DNA of 64,000 bases, taken from positions 496,001 to 560,000 of the forward strand of contig NZ_JAUASW010000001.1 in NCBI RefSeq assembly GCF_030345705.1, given 5' to 3'. The DNA comes from Pelomonas sp. SE-A7 (GTDB lineage: Bacteria; Pseudomonadota; Gammaproteobacteria; Burkholderiales; Burkholderiaceae_C). Positions 43,457 to 51,031 of the stretch are shown piece after piece. The notes beneath the pieces are model-generated. The model searched no databases and had not been told where the DNA came from. It worked only from the letters and a program-made list of their open reading frames with translations. The translations under genes and the position numbers were made by a program. Position 1 is the first letter of the stretch. Each line of letters starts with the position of its first letter.

Positions 43457-46400
43457 TGGTGGACCTCCTCCGTGCATTCATGCCATTCGCCATTGCCGTA
43501 GCTCTCGGCATAGCGGGCCTGCTCGTGCAGCCAGGCTTGCAGACGGGCCTCGTCGGCCTGGGTGGGTGTGGCTTCGCTGCCGGCCGTGCGGCCTGCTGCT
43601 GCGCCAGCGCCGGCGCCGCTCATGCGCAGCGGCAGGGCCTTGGCGATCAGCCGTTCGCGCTCGGCGCGCTGCTGCTCGCGCATGCGAGCATCGTCGCCGC
43701 GCGAGAAGTACAGCCGGCCCTCGATCCAGGTCTGCTCGGCGCGGCTGGTCGTGGCCAGCGGGTTGCCGTTCCAGAGCACGAAGTCGGCGTCCTTGCCCAC
43801 TTCCAGCGAGCCCACGCGGTCGGCCACGCCCAGTTGCTTGGCCGGGTTGAGGGTGACGAACTTCAGCGCCTCGGCTTCAGACAGACCGCCATAGCGCACC
43901 GCCTTGGCCGCCTCGGTATTGAGGCGTCGCGCCAGCTCGTTGCTGTCGGAGTTGAAGCTGGTGACGACGCCGACCTTCTGCATGATGGCGCCGTTGTACG
44001 GAATCGCGTCCACGACCTCCATCTTGTAGGCCCACCAATCGCTGAAGGTGGAGCTGCCGGCGCCAATCGAGGCGATCTCCTTGGCCACCTTGTAGCCTTC
44101 GAGCACGTGCTGGAAGGCCGCCACCTTCAGGCCGAACTCCTTGGCGATCTTGGTGAACATCAGGATCTCATCAGCCCGGTAGGAGTGGATGTGGATCTCG
44201 CGCTTGCGCTGCAGCAGTTCGACCAGGGTCTCCAGCTGCAGGTCGCGGCGCGGCTGCTCGCTGCCCTTGGGATTGCGCTTCCACTCGTCAATGCGGGCCT
44301 GGTAGTCGCGGGCCGCCTGGAAGGCGTCGCGCAGCAGCTGCTCCACGCCCATGCGGGTCTGCGGATAGCGGGTGGTGTTGCTGTCGCCCCAGTTGGACTG
44401 CTTGACGTTCTCGCCCAGCGCGAACTTGATGCCCGGCGCCGCCTCCTTGAACTTCAGCGCCTCGGCATCGAGGCCCCAGCGCAGCTTGATCACCTGGCTC
44501 TGGCCGCCGATGGTGTTGGCCGAGCCGTGCAGCAGATTGGCCGCCGTGAGGCCGCCGGCCAGCTCGCGGTAGATGTTGATGTCGGTGGCGTCGATCACGT
44601 CGGCCACGCGCACCTCGGCGGTGATCGAGCTGGAGCCTTCGTTGACGCCGCGCGCGATGGCGGTGTGGGAATGGGCGTCGATCAGGCCCGGCGTCAGGTG
44701 CATGTCCATGGCCATGATGACCGTGGTGTCGCCACTGACGCTGCCGATCTCCTTGGCGATCTGCACGATCTTGCCGTCGCGCACCAGCATGTCGGCCCGC
44801 TCCAGCTTGCCGGCCGGGCCGCTGGTCCAGATCGTGGCGCCGCGTACCAGGATCTGCTTGGGCGCCACGCCGCCTTGCTTGATGCCGAAGGCACCGGCCG
44901 GATAGCGCTGCAGCGCCGCCAGCTCGACCTTGGGCTCGGGCTTGGCTGGCGTGTCCTGATGGGCCTTTTCGCGCTCGGCCGTCAGCGTGTCGCCGACCAG
45001 GCGTTCGCCCTGGATTCGCAGCCGCTGCCAGGCGCCACCGCCTTCGCCGCCGGCACAAGGCCAGCGCAGGAAGAACTGGTCGCCGCGCAGCTGGCTTTCG
45101 CAGCTCTTGCCGTCCAGCCTGGCCTGGGGCCGGGCCGGCGTGCCGGCGATCACCAGCGGCTTGTCCTGGCCGCTGAGCTTCCAGCTGCCGCGCACGTCCT
45201 TGCGCTGCCAGGCCTCGGTGGCCGAGGGCCGGCCATCGACGAAGGCCAGCTCGATCTCGCTGGACTCGCTGCCGAACAGGTCGCCGCTGGCGACGATCAG
45301 GTTGGCGGCTTGGCCTGCGGCGATCTTGCCCAGGCGTTGCTGCTGGCCCAGCAGCTTGGCCGGCACCGTGGTCAGTCCGGCCAGGGCAGCATCGGGGCTG
45401 AGGCCACGCTTGACCGCCTGGCGGATGCGCGGCCAGAAGTCGCGCTTGGCATCGCTCAGGCCGCGCGGGCTGATGGCGAATTCGACGCCGCTGGAAGCCA
45501 GCACCGACAGATTGGACGGCGCCAGCTCCCAGTGCTGCAGCTGCTGCAGCGAAATGTCGGCCGCCAGGTCGGGGTTCTCGACCTCGGGCACGGCCGGATA
45601 GTTCAAGGGCACGATCACCGGCATGGCCAGCTCCTTGAGCTGGGCAGCGCGGCGGTATTCGTAGCCGTTGCCTTGCAGCACGACCTTGAGGCCGAACTCG
45701 TCACGCAGCTTGGCCACGCGCAGGAAGTCCTGCTCGTCGTCGGCCTGGTAGACCACGGCCTGCTTGCCCTGCAGCACCGGCTGCAGCGAGGCCAGCGAGC
45801 TGTTGAACTCGCGCCGCTCGCCGGTCCCGGCCGGCTGGCCATACCAGCGGGCATCGAGCAGGGTCTGGCGGGCGAGGGCGATGGCGCCCATCAGCGAGCT
45901 CGGATAGCCGGCGTTGCGGCCGCGCTCGAATTCGTGCGACATGTGCTGGGCCACGTCGGTGGCCAGCACCAGGCTCTTGGCGTCCAGTCCTTCGCCGGTG
46001 GCAAGCAGGGCGCTCTGGCCGCGGAAGATGCCCTGGGCCGGCGCTGCCAGCACGGCGGTGAAGCCCAGCTCGCGGGCGGCCTTCAGCTCGTCGGCCTTGG
46101 GTTCCAGCAGGGCGGCGACCGATTGCTCCGGATGGACCTGGGCATTGCGGGCGCTGCTGCCGCGGCCCGACAGGGCGGCGGGATTCGCGGTGGCCGCTGC
46201 AGCAGCGCCACTGCGCTGGGCCCGCAGCGAGGCGGGCACGCCGGCCGTGGCGGACAGGTCGATGAAGCCGGCGTAAATGCTGCGTCCCGGCAGTTTCCAG
46301 ACCCGGGCGCCGCTGGGGATGGCGACGTCAGCGCCGGCGGCGACGATCTGGCCGTCCTTCAGCACCACCGTGCCTTTCTCTATCACCTGGCCCGGGGCCA

Positions 46401-46560
46401 GCACCAGGCGGGCCTCGGTCAGTGCATGCCAGCGCGGGCTGTTGTCGCGCAGGCCTTCGATCCGGTCGCTGCCGTTCTGGGCCCAGGCGACGCCGCCGGT
46501 CAACAGCGCCAGGCCGACCAGTCCGGCCAGGCGTTGCCGCTTGTGTTGTGCTTTTTGCAT
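43453..46560 (-). CDS. double amidohydrolase (degenerate plus intact domain)
   Basis: 1035 residues with a signal peptide (LAGLVGLALLTGGVAWA). The first half (~25-430) is an amidohydrolase in which the metal motif reads YAGFIDLSATAG, without HxH. The second half (~575-1000) is intact: GLIDAHSHTAIARG (~628), IHIHSYRADEI, AFQHVLEGYKVA and SFNSDSNELARR supply the metal-binding His and Asp. A GGGAWQRLRIQG segment joins the two. The family includes periplasmic dipeptidase- and imidazolonepropionase-like enzymes. The downstream gene gives a third, degenerate domain. The substrate is unknown. Confidence 0.85.
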   Translation of the reverse strand: MQKAQHKRQRLAGLVGLALLTGGVAWAQNGSDRIEGLRDNSPRWHALTEARLVLAPGQVIEKGTVVLKDGQIVAAGADVAIPSGARVWKLPGRSIYAGFIDLSATAGVPASLRAQRSGAAAAATANPAALSGRGSSARNAQVHPEQSVAALLEPKADELKAARELGFTAVLAAPAQGIFRGQSALLATGEGLDAKSLVLATDVAQHMSHEFERGRNAGYPSSLMGAIALARQTLLDARWYGQPAGTGERREFNSSLASLQPVLQGKQAVVYQADDEQDFLRVAKLRDEFGLKVVLQGNGYEYRRAAQLKELAMPVIVPLNYPAVPEVENPDLAADISLQQLQHWELAPSNLSVLASSGVEFAISPRGLSDAKRDFWPRIRQAVKRGLSPDAALAGLTTVPAKLLGQQQRLGKIAAGQAANLIVASGDLFGSESSEIELAFVDGRPSATEAWQRKDVRGSWKLSGQDKPLVIAGTPARPQARLDGKSCESQLRGDQFFLRWPCAGGEGGGAWQRLRIQGERLVGDTLTAEREKAHQDTPAKPEPKVELAALQRYPAGAFGIKQGGVAPKQILVRGATIWTSGPAGKLERADMLVRDGKIVQIAKEIGSVSGDTTVIMAMDMHLTPGLIDAHSHTAIARGVNEGSSSITAEVRVADVIDATDINIYRELAGGLTAANLLHGSANTIGGQSQVIKLRWGLDAEALKFKEAAPGIKFALGENVKQSNWGDSNTTRYPQTRMGVEQLLRDAFQAARDYQARIDEWKRNPKGSEQPRRDLQLETLVELLQRKREIHIHSYRADEILMFTKIAKEFGLKVAAFQHVLEGYKVAKEIASIGAGSSTFSDWWAYKMEVVDAIPYNGAIMQKVGVVTSFNSDSNELARRLNTEAAKAVRYGGLSEAEALKFVTLNPAKQLGVADRVGSLEVGKDADFVLWNGNPLATTSRAEQTWIEGRLYFSRGDDARMREQQRAERERLIAKALPLRMSGAGAGAAAGRTAGSEATPTQADEARLQAWLHEQARYAESYGNGEWHECTEEVHQ

Positions 46561-46797
46561 TCCTTCGCTCCCTTGCTGGGCCGGCCTGGCGTGGCCGGCG
46601 GGTCGCGGCATTCTTCCGAGAAACCCCGGGCGCCGACATGGCGGAAATCCCCTGGGCCCACGGTCCGGCGGCGGCGTCCGGGCGCTGTGCGCGCCACGCC
46701 GCGCTTGGCGATTGGGGTTTCCGTCAGACAGCAAAACGGGTACACCTGCAATAGTTGGAGACGGACAGGCTTTTCGCCCGCGAAAACAGGAGACCTC

Positions 46798-47748
46798 ATG
46801 AGCAGCCAGAACAAGACGGACGGCGCCGCCGATGGTGCAGGGCACGAGGTGATCGCGGCTCGCATGCGGGCGCTGATGGTGAGGTCGCCGCTGGCCGTAG
46901 CCTTCGTGCTGGGCAATCGAATCGAGCTGGCCAGCGAGCAGTTCAACCATCTGTTCGGCCACGGCGATGAAACCGACCTGTCGGGCGAGCCGGTGCGGGC
47001 CCTGCATGTGTCGGACGGCGCCCACAGCGGCCTGGTCGACAAGTCCGCCGCCGCCTTCCTGGCCGGCCGTCCGCTGGACGAGGAGGTCGAGTACGTGCGC
47101 CGCGACGGCAGCCGCTTCTGGGGCCGTCTGCAGGCCACGCCGGTGCATTGGGACCAGCCCGGCGGCGAGGCCATGTGGATCGTCGAAGACGTGACCGCCG
47201 CCCGCCAGATGCGCATGCAGCCGACCTGGACCGCCAAGCACGATGCGCTGACTGAGCTGGCCAACCGCCGCGAATTTGAACGCCGCCTGTCGGATCACGT
47301 CGGCAGCCGCCGCCACGAGCCGGTGTCGGTGCTGTGGGTTGACGTGGACAAGTTCAGCGAGGTGATCGCCTCCATGGGCAGCGAGGTGGCCGACCATTTC
47401 CTCTACGGCCTGGGCCAGATGCTGATCACCAAGGTTCGGGCCTCCGACCTGGTGGCCCGCCTGGACGACGACCATTTCGCCGTGCTGCTGCCGGACTGCG
47501 ACCAGCACTACGCCCAGATCGTGGCCGAGAAGATGCGTGCCTCCATCGCCAGCTTCCGGCTGCGCTGGGGCCTGCACCGCACCCGGGTCAAGGCCTGCGT
47601 CGGCGTTGTCCAGCTGCAGCCCACGCTGGAGACCGTGGACGCCGTGCTGGGTGCCGGTGCCCTGGCCTGTGCCGAGGGCAAGGCGGCCGGCGGCGACTCG
47701 GTGCGAGTCTTTGTTTCGGCCGGCGGCTTCGAGGAACTGGCCGGCTGA
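46798..47748 (+). CDS. PAS-GGDEF-like protein with degenerate active-site motif
   Basis: 316 residues from ATG 46798 with AGGAGAC as ribosome site. Residues ~25-140 are PAS-like (FWGRLQATPVHWDQPGG, then EDVTAARQMRMQP). The remaining part is a GGDEF-type cyclase domain (HDALTELANRREFERRLSDH, WVDVDKFSEVIASMG), but the signature reads LDDDH near residue 222 instead of GGDEF. Catalytic synthesis of c-di-GMP is therefore unlikely, and it may bind GTP or c-di-GMP or be a regulator only. It lies 137 bases before the sigma-28-driven FlgC-like gene. Confidence 0.83.
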   Translation: MSSQNKTDGAADGAGHEVIAARMRALMVRSPLAVAFVLGNRIELASEQFNHLFGHGDETDLSGEPVRALHVSDGAHSGLVDKSAAAFLAGRPLDEEVEYVRRDGSRFWGRLQATPVHWDQPGGEAMWIVEDVTAARQMRMQPTWTAKHDALTELANRREFERRLSDHVGSRRHEPVSVLWVDVDKFSEVIASMGSEVADHFLYGLGQMLITKVRASDLVARLDDDHFAVLLPDCDQHYAQIVAEKMRASIASFRLRWGLHRTRVKACVGVVQLQPTLETVDAVLGAGALACAEGKAAGGDSVRVFVSAGGFEELAG

Positions 47749-47804
47749 CTGTGACTTCCGCCCGGGCCAAAGCCGGAAAAGCACAGGTTTTTCATCTTTT
47801 TTCT

Positions 47805-47831
47805 TAAAGTTTTGGCCGACATCGCCGATAG
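47805..47831 (+). promoter_or_regulatory. sigma-28 (FliA) promoter
   Basis: TAAAGTTT (47805-47812), an 11-base spacer and GCCGATAG (47824-47831). The enterobacterial flagellar consensus is TAAAGTTT-N11-GCCGATAA, so only the last base differs. It ends 54 bases before the ATG of the FlgC-like gene at 47886 and lies after the GGDEF-like gene. Agreement this close by chance is very unlikely. Confidence 0.88.
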
Positions 47832-47885
47832 TCGGGGGGTCTGGAGCCCGGTTTTAGGGTTCCGCGCCTCCAGGAGCCTCCCAAG

Positions 47886-48182
47886 ATGATCAGCCTTTCG
47901 ACCGCCTTGTCCGGCATGTCCGCCGCCAACGAGCGGTTGCGCGCGTCGGCCCACAACGTGGCCAACCTGCAGACCGAAGGCTTCAAGCGCGAGACCGTGG
48001 AGCTCACCAGCCTGGCGGGCGGCGGCGTAGGCGCCAAGTCGCGCACCGAGGAGAATCCCGGCGTGTCCGAGACGACCGAGATGGTCGAGCAGAAGTCTGC
48101 CACCTATGCCTTCGTCGCCAATCTGCGGGTGCTGCAGACCCAGGTCCGGGCCGAGGGCGCGCTGCTGGACATCCAGGCCTGA
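47886..48182 (+). CDS. mini FlgC-like flagellar rod/hook-family protein
   Basis: 98 residues. The N-terminus STALSGMSAANERLRASAHN, then VANLQTEGFKR is the rod/hook (FlgB/FlgC/FlgE) helix motif with the N-V-A-N signature, and the C-terminus EMVEQKSATYAFVANLRVLQ corresponds to FlgC-type C-terminal helices. FlgC is about 135 residues, so the central beta region is reduced. A sigma-28 promoter precedes it and an intrinsic terminator follows, so it is a monocistronic late flagellar gene. It stands outside any rod operon. Whether it enters the filament junction, the rod or another structure is unknown. Confidence 0.85.
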   Translation: MISLSTALSGMSAANERLRASAHNVANLQTEGFKRETVELTSLAGGGVGAKSRTEENPGVSETTEMVEQKSATYAFVANLRVLQTQVRAEGALLDIQA

Positions 48183-48200
48183 GCGCCCCCTGATCCTCAA

Positions 48201-48234
48201 CAAGAAAGCCGGCATTGCCGGCTTCTTGCTTTTC
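48201..48234 (+). terminator. intrinsic terminator of the FlgC-like gene
   Basis: Stem CAAGAA-A-GCCGGC, loop ATT, GCCGGC-TTCTTG (48201-48228; bulged A on the left arm), then CTTTTCT. It lies 18 bases after the stop at 48182 and just before the convergent CpdB-like gene ends at 48245. Confidence 0.8.
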
Positions 48235-48244
48235 TGGGCCGCGG

Positions 48245-50158
48245 TCAGGGCCTCAGTTCGTAGTCGGCCCAGCCGTCGCCGCGGTCGCGCAGCAACTGGA
48301 TCTGCGGCATGCGGTCCAGGTACTTGATGCCACCCGAGCCGGACACGAAGCGCAGCTTGACGCCCGGCACCGGCAGCAGCCGCCAGTTGCCGTCGGCGCT
48401 GGGATTGAAGCGCGCCTGGCTGGCCAGGTAGGCGGCCACGGCCTCGCGGTTCTCGTCGGGCGTGTCGATCACGATGCGGTCCGATTTCAGGGCCGGGAAG
48501 TTGCCGCCGCCGGTGGCCCGGTAGCTGTTTGTGACCACCAGGAACTCGGCCTTGTCGTCCACGGGCTGGCCGCCATGGTTCAGCCCGACGATGCGGTGGC
48601 TGTCCGGTGCCACCAGCTTGCCCTCCGGCGTATAGCGGGCGGGCTGGGTCAGGTCGATTGCGTACTGCACGCCGTCCAGCGTGTCGAAGTTGTAGGAGCG
48701 GAATTCCTCGTCGATCAGCGGCTGCTCGGCCGGGCCCTTGGGGTCGATGCGGCGGAACTGGCCGGCCGACATCTCCAGCCATTCGCGCACCTCGGCACCG
48801 CTGAGCTTCACCAGCTTGATGGTGTTGGGGTAGACGTAGAGGTCGGCCACGTTCTTGATGGCCATGGGTCCGGCCGGGATGTCGGTGTAATTGCCCGGGC
48901 CCTGGCGACCGCCGGCCTTGAATGGGGCGGCGGACGAGAGCAGGGGCAGGCGCTCCCAGGCCGTGCCCTGGACCACGCGGCGTCCGTAGGCCAGCTGGGC
49001 GTTGGACACCAGCTGCACCGAGGGATCGTCGGCCACCTGGGCGAAATAGCTGAACACCGGCGCCTCGCTGCGCGCAACCTCGGCGCGCACATGGGCCAGG
49101 GTGGCCTGGTGTTCCGCGGCGATCAGCTGGCCGATCTGCGGAGCGGCCTCGACCAGGGGCTTGCGACTGCGCGAGTCCAGGATGGGGCGCAGGCTGGCTT
49201 GGCTGTCGATCAGCTTCCAGCGCCCTTCGACCTTGTCCAGGCGCAGATCGATCAGGCCCAGGTGGTCGCCCCAGCGGCCCGGCATCACCGCCGGCGTGCC
49301 GTACAGGCGGCCGGTCTTGATGTCGGCGCCCGGGTACTCGGCAAATTCGGGGCCCGGGAACTCGGCATGGGCATGGCCCAGCAGCAGCGCATCGACGCCC
49401 GGCACCTGGGCCAACTGGCCGGCCACGTTCTCGGCCATGGGCCCGGCCTCGGCCTTGTCCAAGCCGGTGTGGGCGATGACGATGATCAGGTCGGCGCCCT
49501 TCGCCCGGATCTCCGGAATCAGCCGGCGCGCGGTCTCGACCATGTCGCGCGCCACCAGCTTGCCCTCCAGGTTCTGGCGGTCCCACATCATGATCTGCGT
49601 CGGCACCAGACCGATCACGCCGATCTTGAGCCTCTGACGGGCACCGGCCTCGTCCTTGAAGTCGCGCTGCAGGATGACGTAGGGCTTGAAGGCATGCTGG
49701 GCCGGCCGGTCGGCCAGCATCACGTTGGCATTGAGGTAGGGATACTTGGCGCCGGCCATGACCTGGCGCAGGAAGGGCAGGCCGTAGTTGAAATCGTGGT
49801 TGCCGATGTTGGCGGCGTCGATCTTGAGCCACTGCAGCACCTTGATGGCCGGATGGACCTGGCCCTTGCGCAGCGGCGTGATGCGGGCCATCTGGTCGCC
49901 CAGCGGATTGCCCTGCAGCAGGTCGCCATTGTCGAACAGCAGGTTGTTGGGTGCTTCGGTGCGCGCGGCGGCGATCAGGGTCGCGGTGCGGGCCAGGCCG
50001 AAGTCGGTCGTGGGCTTGTCCTGGTAGTAGTCGTAGTCGAGCAGGCTCATGTGCACATCCGTGGTCTGCAGGATGCGCAGCCTCAGCTCGGCGGCGAAGG
50101 AATCCAGGGGCAGGCTGAGCAGCAGCGTCAGGACGGCGAAATAGGAGCGGTACTTCAT
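48245..50158 (-). CDS. cpdB: 2',3'-cyclic-nucleotide phosphodiesterase/3'-nucleotidase
   Basis: 637 residues from ATG 50158 with a signal peptide (YFAVLTLLLSLPLDSFA). The metallophosphoesterase motifs are complete: LQTTDVHMSLLDYDYYQD, FDNGDLLQGNPLGD, NIGNHDFNYG, IAHTGLDKAE and LLLGHAHAEFPG. The C-terminal substrate domain has GRRVVQGTAWERLPLLSSAA and the aromatic base stack FRSYNFDTLDGVQYAID. E. coli CpdB is about 647 residues. It works in the periplasm, salvaging nucleotides from RNA breakdown. It is convergent with the FlgC-like gene. Confidence 0.93.
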   Translation of the reverse strand: MKYRSYFAVLTLLLSLPLDSFAAELRLRILQTTDVHMSLLDYDYYQDKPTTDFGLARTATLIAAARTEAPNNLLFDNGDLLQGNPLGDQMARITPLRKGQVHPAIKVLQWLKIDAANIGNHDFNYGLPFLRQVMAGAKYPYLNANVMLADRPAQHAFKPYVILQRDFKDEAGARQRLKIGVIGLVPTQIMMWDRQNLEGKLVARDMVETARRLIPEIRAKGADLIIVIAHTGLDKAEAGPMAENVAGQLAQVPGVDALLLGHAHAEFPGPEFAEYPGADIKTGRLYGTPAVMPGRWGDHLGLIDLRLDKVEGRWKLIDSQASLRPILDSRSRKPLVEAAPQIGQLIAAEHQATLAHVRAEVARSEAPVFSYFAQVADDPSVQLVSNAQLAYGRRVVQGTAWERLPLLSSAAPFKAGGRQGPGNYTDIPAGPMAIKNVADLYVYPNTIKLVKLSGAEVREWLEMSAGQFRRIDPKGPAEQPLIDEEFRSYNFDTLDGVQYAIDLTQPARYTPEGKLVAPDSHRIVGLNHGGQPVDDKAEFLVVTNSYRATGGGNFPALKSDRIVIDTPDENREAVAAYLASQARFNPSADGNWRLLPVPGVKLRFVSGSGGIKYLDRMPQIQLLRDRGDGWADYELRP

Positions 50159-50248
50159 GGCGGGCGATGCTAGCAGTGCTACTTGAGCCGGGCGGCGACG
50201 AGCGCAACAATGGCCGCCCATGGCCCGCCAGACAAGCCTGACTCCTGC

Positions 50249-51031
50249 ATGCACCCAATCGGCAAGGCACTGATCCTGCTGTCGGCCTGGGCCGCCTGCG
50301 CGCGCGCCCAAGCCGACGAGCAACGCCTGGCGGCCTACAACACCTACGCCTATCCGCCCTTTGTCGAGGCCGATGGCAGCGGCCTGGCCCAGGACCTGGT
50401 CGACGCGCTGAACCGGCAGTTGCAGGGCCGCTACCGGTTCAAGCTGCACAACCTGCCCCGCATCCAGCTGGTCCGGCGCACGCTGGCTGATCCGGCCGGA
50501 TTCGAGGGTGTGGTCTTGTTCCTGAACCCGAGCTTCGTCGACGACGCCAGCCTGCACCGCTGGCACTGGAGCGCCAAGCTGTTCGAGGACCGCAACCTGC
50601 TGGTGTTCCGCAATGGCGAGGCCCCGACGCTGGATTCGCTGAAGCCGCTGGAAGGCCTGCGCTTCGGGTCCATGCTGGGCAGCCGCTACCCGGCCCTGGA
50701 TGCCATGCTGGCCGAGGGCCGGCTCAAGAAGGACAGCTCGACCAGTGCCACCGATCTGCTGCGCGCCCTGTGCAATCGCCGGGTCGACTTCCTGCAGATG
50801 AATACGCTGAGCTATGCCGCCATGGCGGCTCTGCCCGAGTTTGTCGGCCGGGTGATGGCGGTCGAGTTTCCTGGACGGTCCCAGTTCAGCCGGCATCTGA
50901 TGCTGCGGCCGGGTCAACACGAACTGGCCAAGGCGCTCGACGAAGCACTGCCGCGCTTGCGTTGCGACGCCCGCTGGTCCGGCCGCTTGCGCACTTTGGG
51001 CATCGATCCGCCGGCTTGCTCCTCGCCCTAG
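50249..51031 (+). CDS. periplasmic solute-binding protein-like (type 2)
   Basis: 260 residues with a short signal peptide (ALILLSAWAACARAQA). NTYAYPPFVEADGSGLAQDL and later FGSMLGSRYPALDAMLAEG and RPGQHELAKALDEALP are the pattern of amino-acid-type ABC solute-binding proteins (SBP_bac_3). No permease or ATPase genes are adjacent. It converges with a histidine kinase gene (4-base overlap, 51028-51031), so it may instead be a ligand-sensing partner. Ligand unknown. Confidence 0.82.
   Translation: MHPIGKALILLSAWAACARAQADEQRLAAYNTYAYPPFVEADGSGLAQDLVDALNRQLQGRYRFKLHNLPRIQLVRRTLADPAGFEGVVLFLNPSFVDDASLHRWHWSAKLFEDRNLLVFRNGEAPTLDSLKPLEGLRFGSMLGSRYPALDAMLAEGRLKKDSSTSATDLLRALCNRRVDFLQMNTLSYAAMAALPEFVGRVMAVEFPGRSQFSRHLMLRPGQHELAKALDEALPRLRCDARWSGRLRTLGIDPPACSSP

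Noticed and set aside
43456..47748. A single very long plus-strand frame (1430 codons) opposite the amidohydrolase genes joined to the GGDEF-like gene.
   Set aside because: The part before 46798 is antisense to the conserved amidohydrolase motifs. The real start has a ribosome site at 46798.
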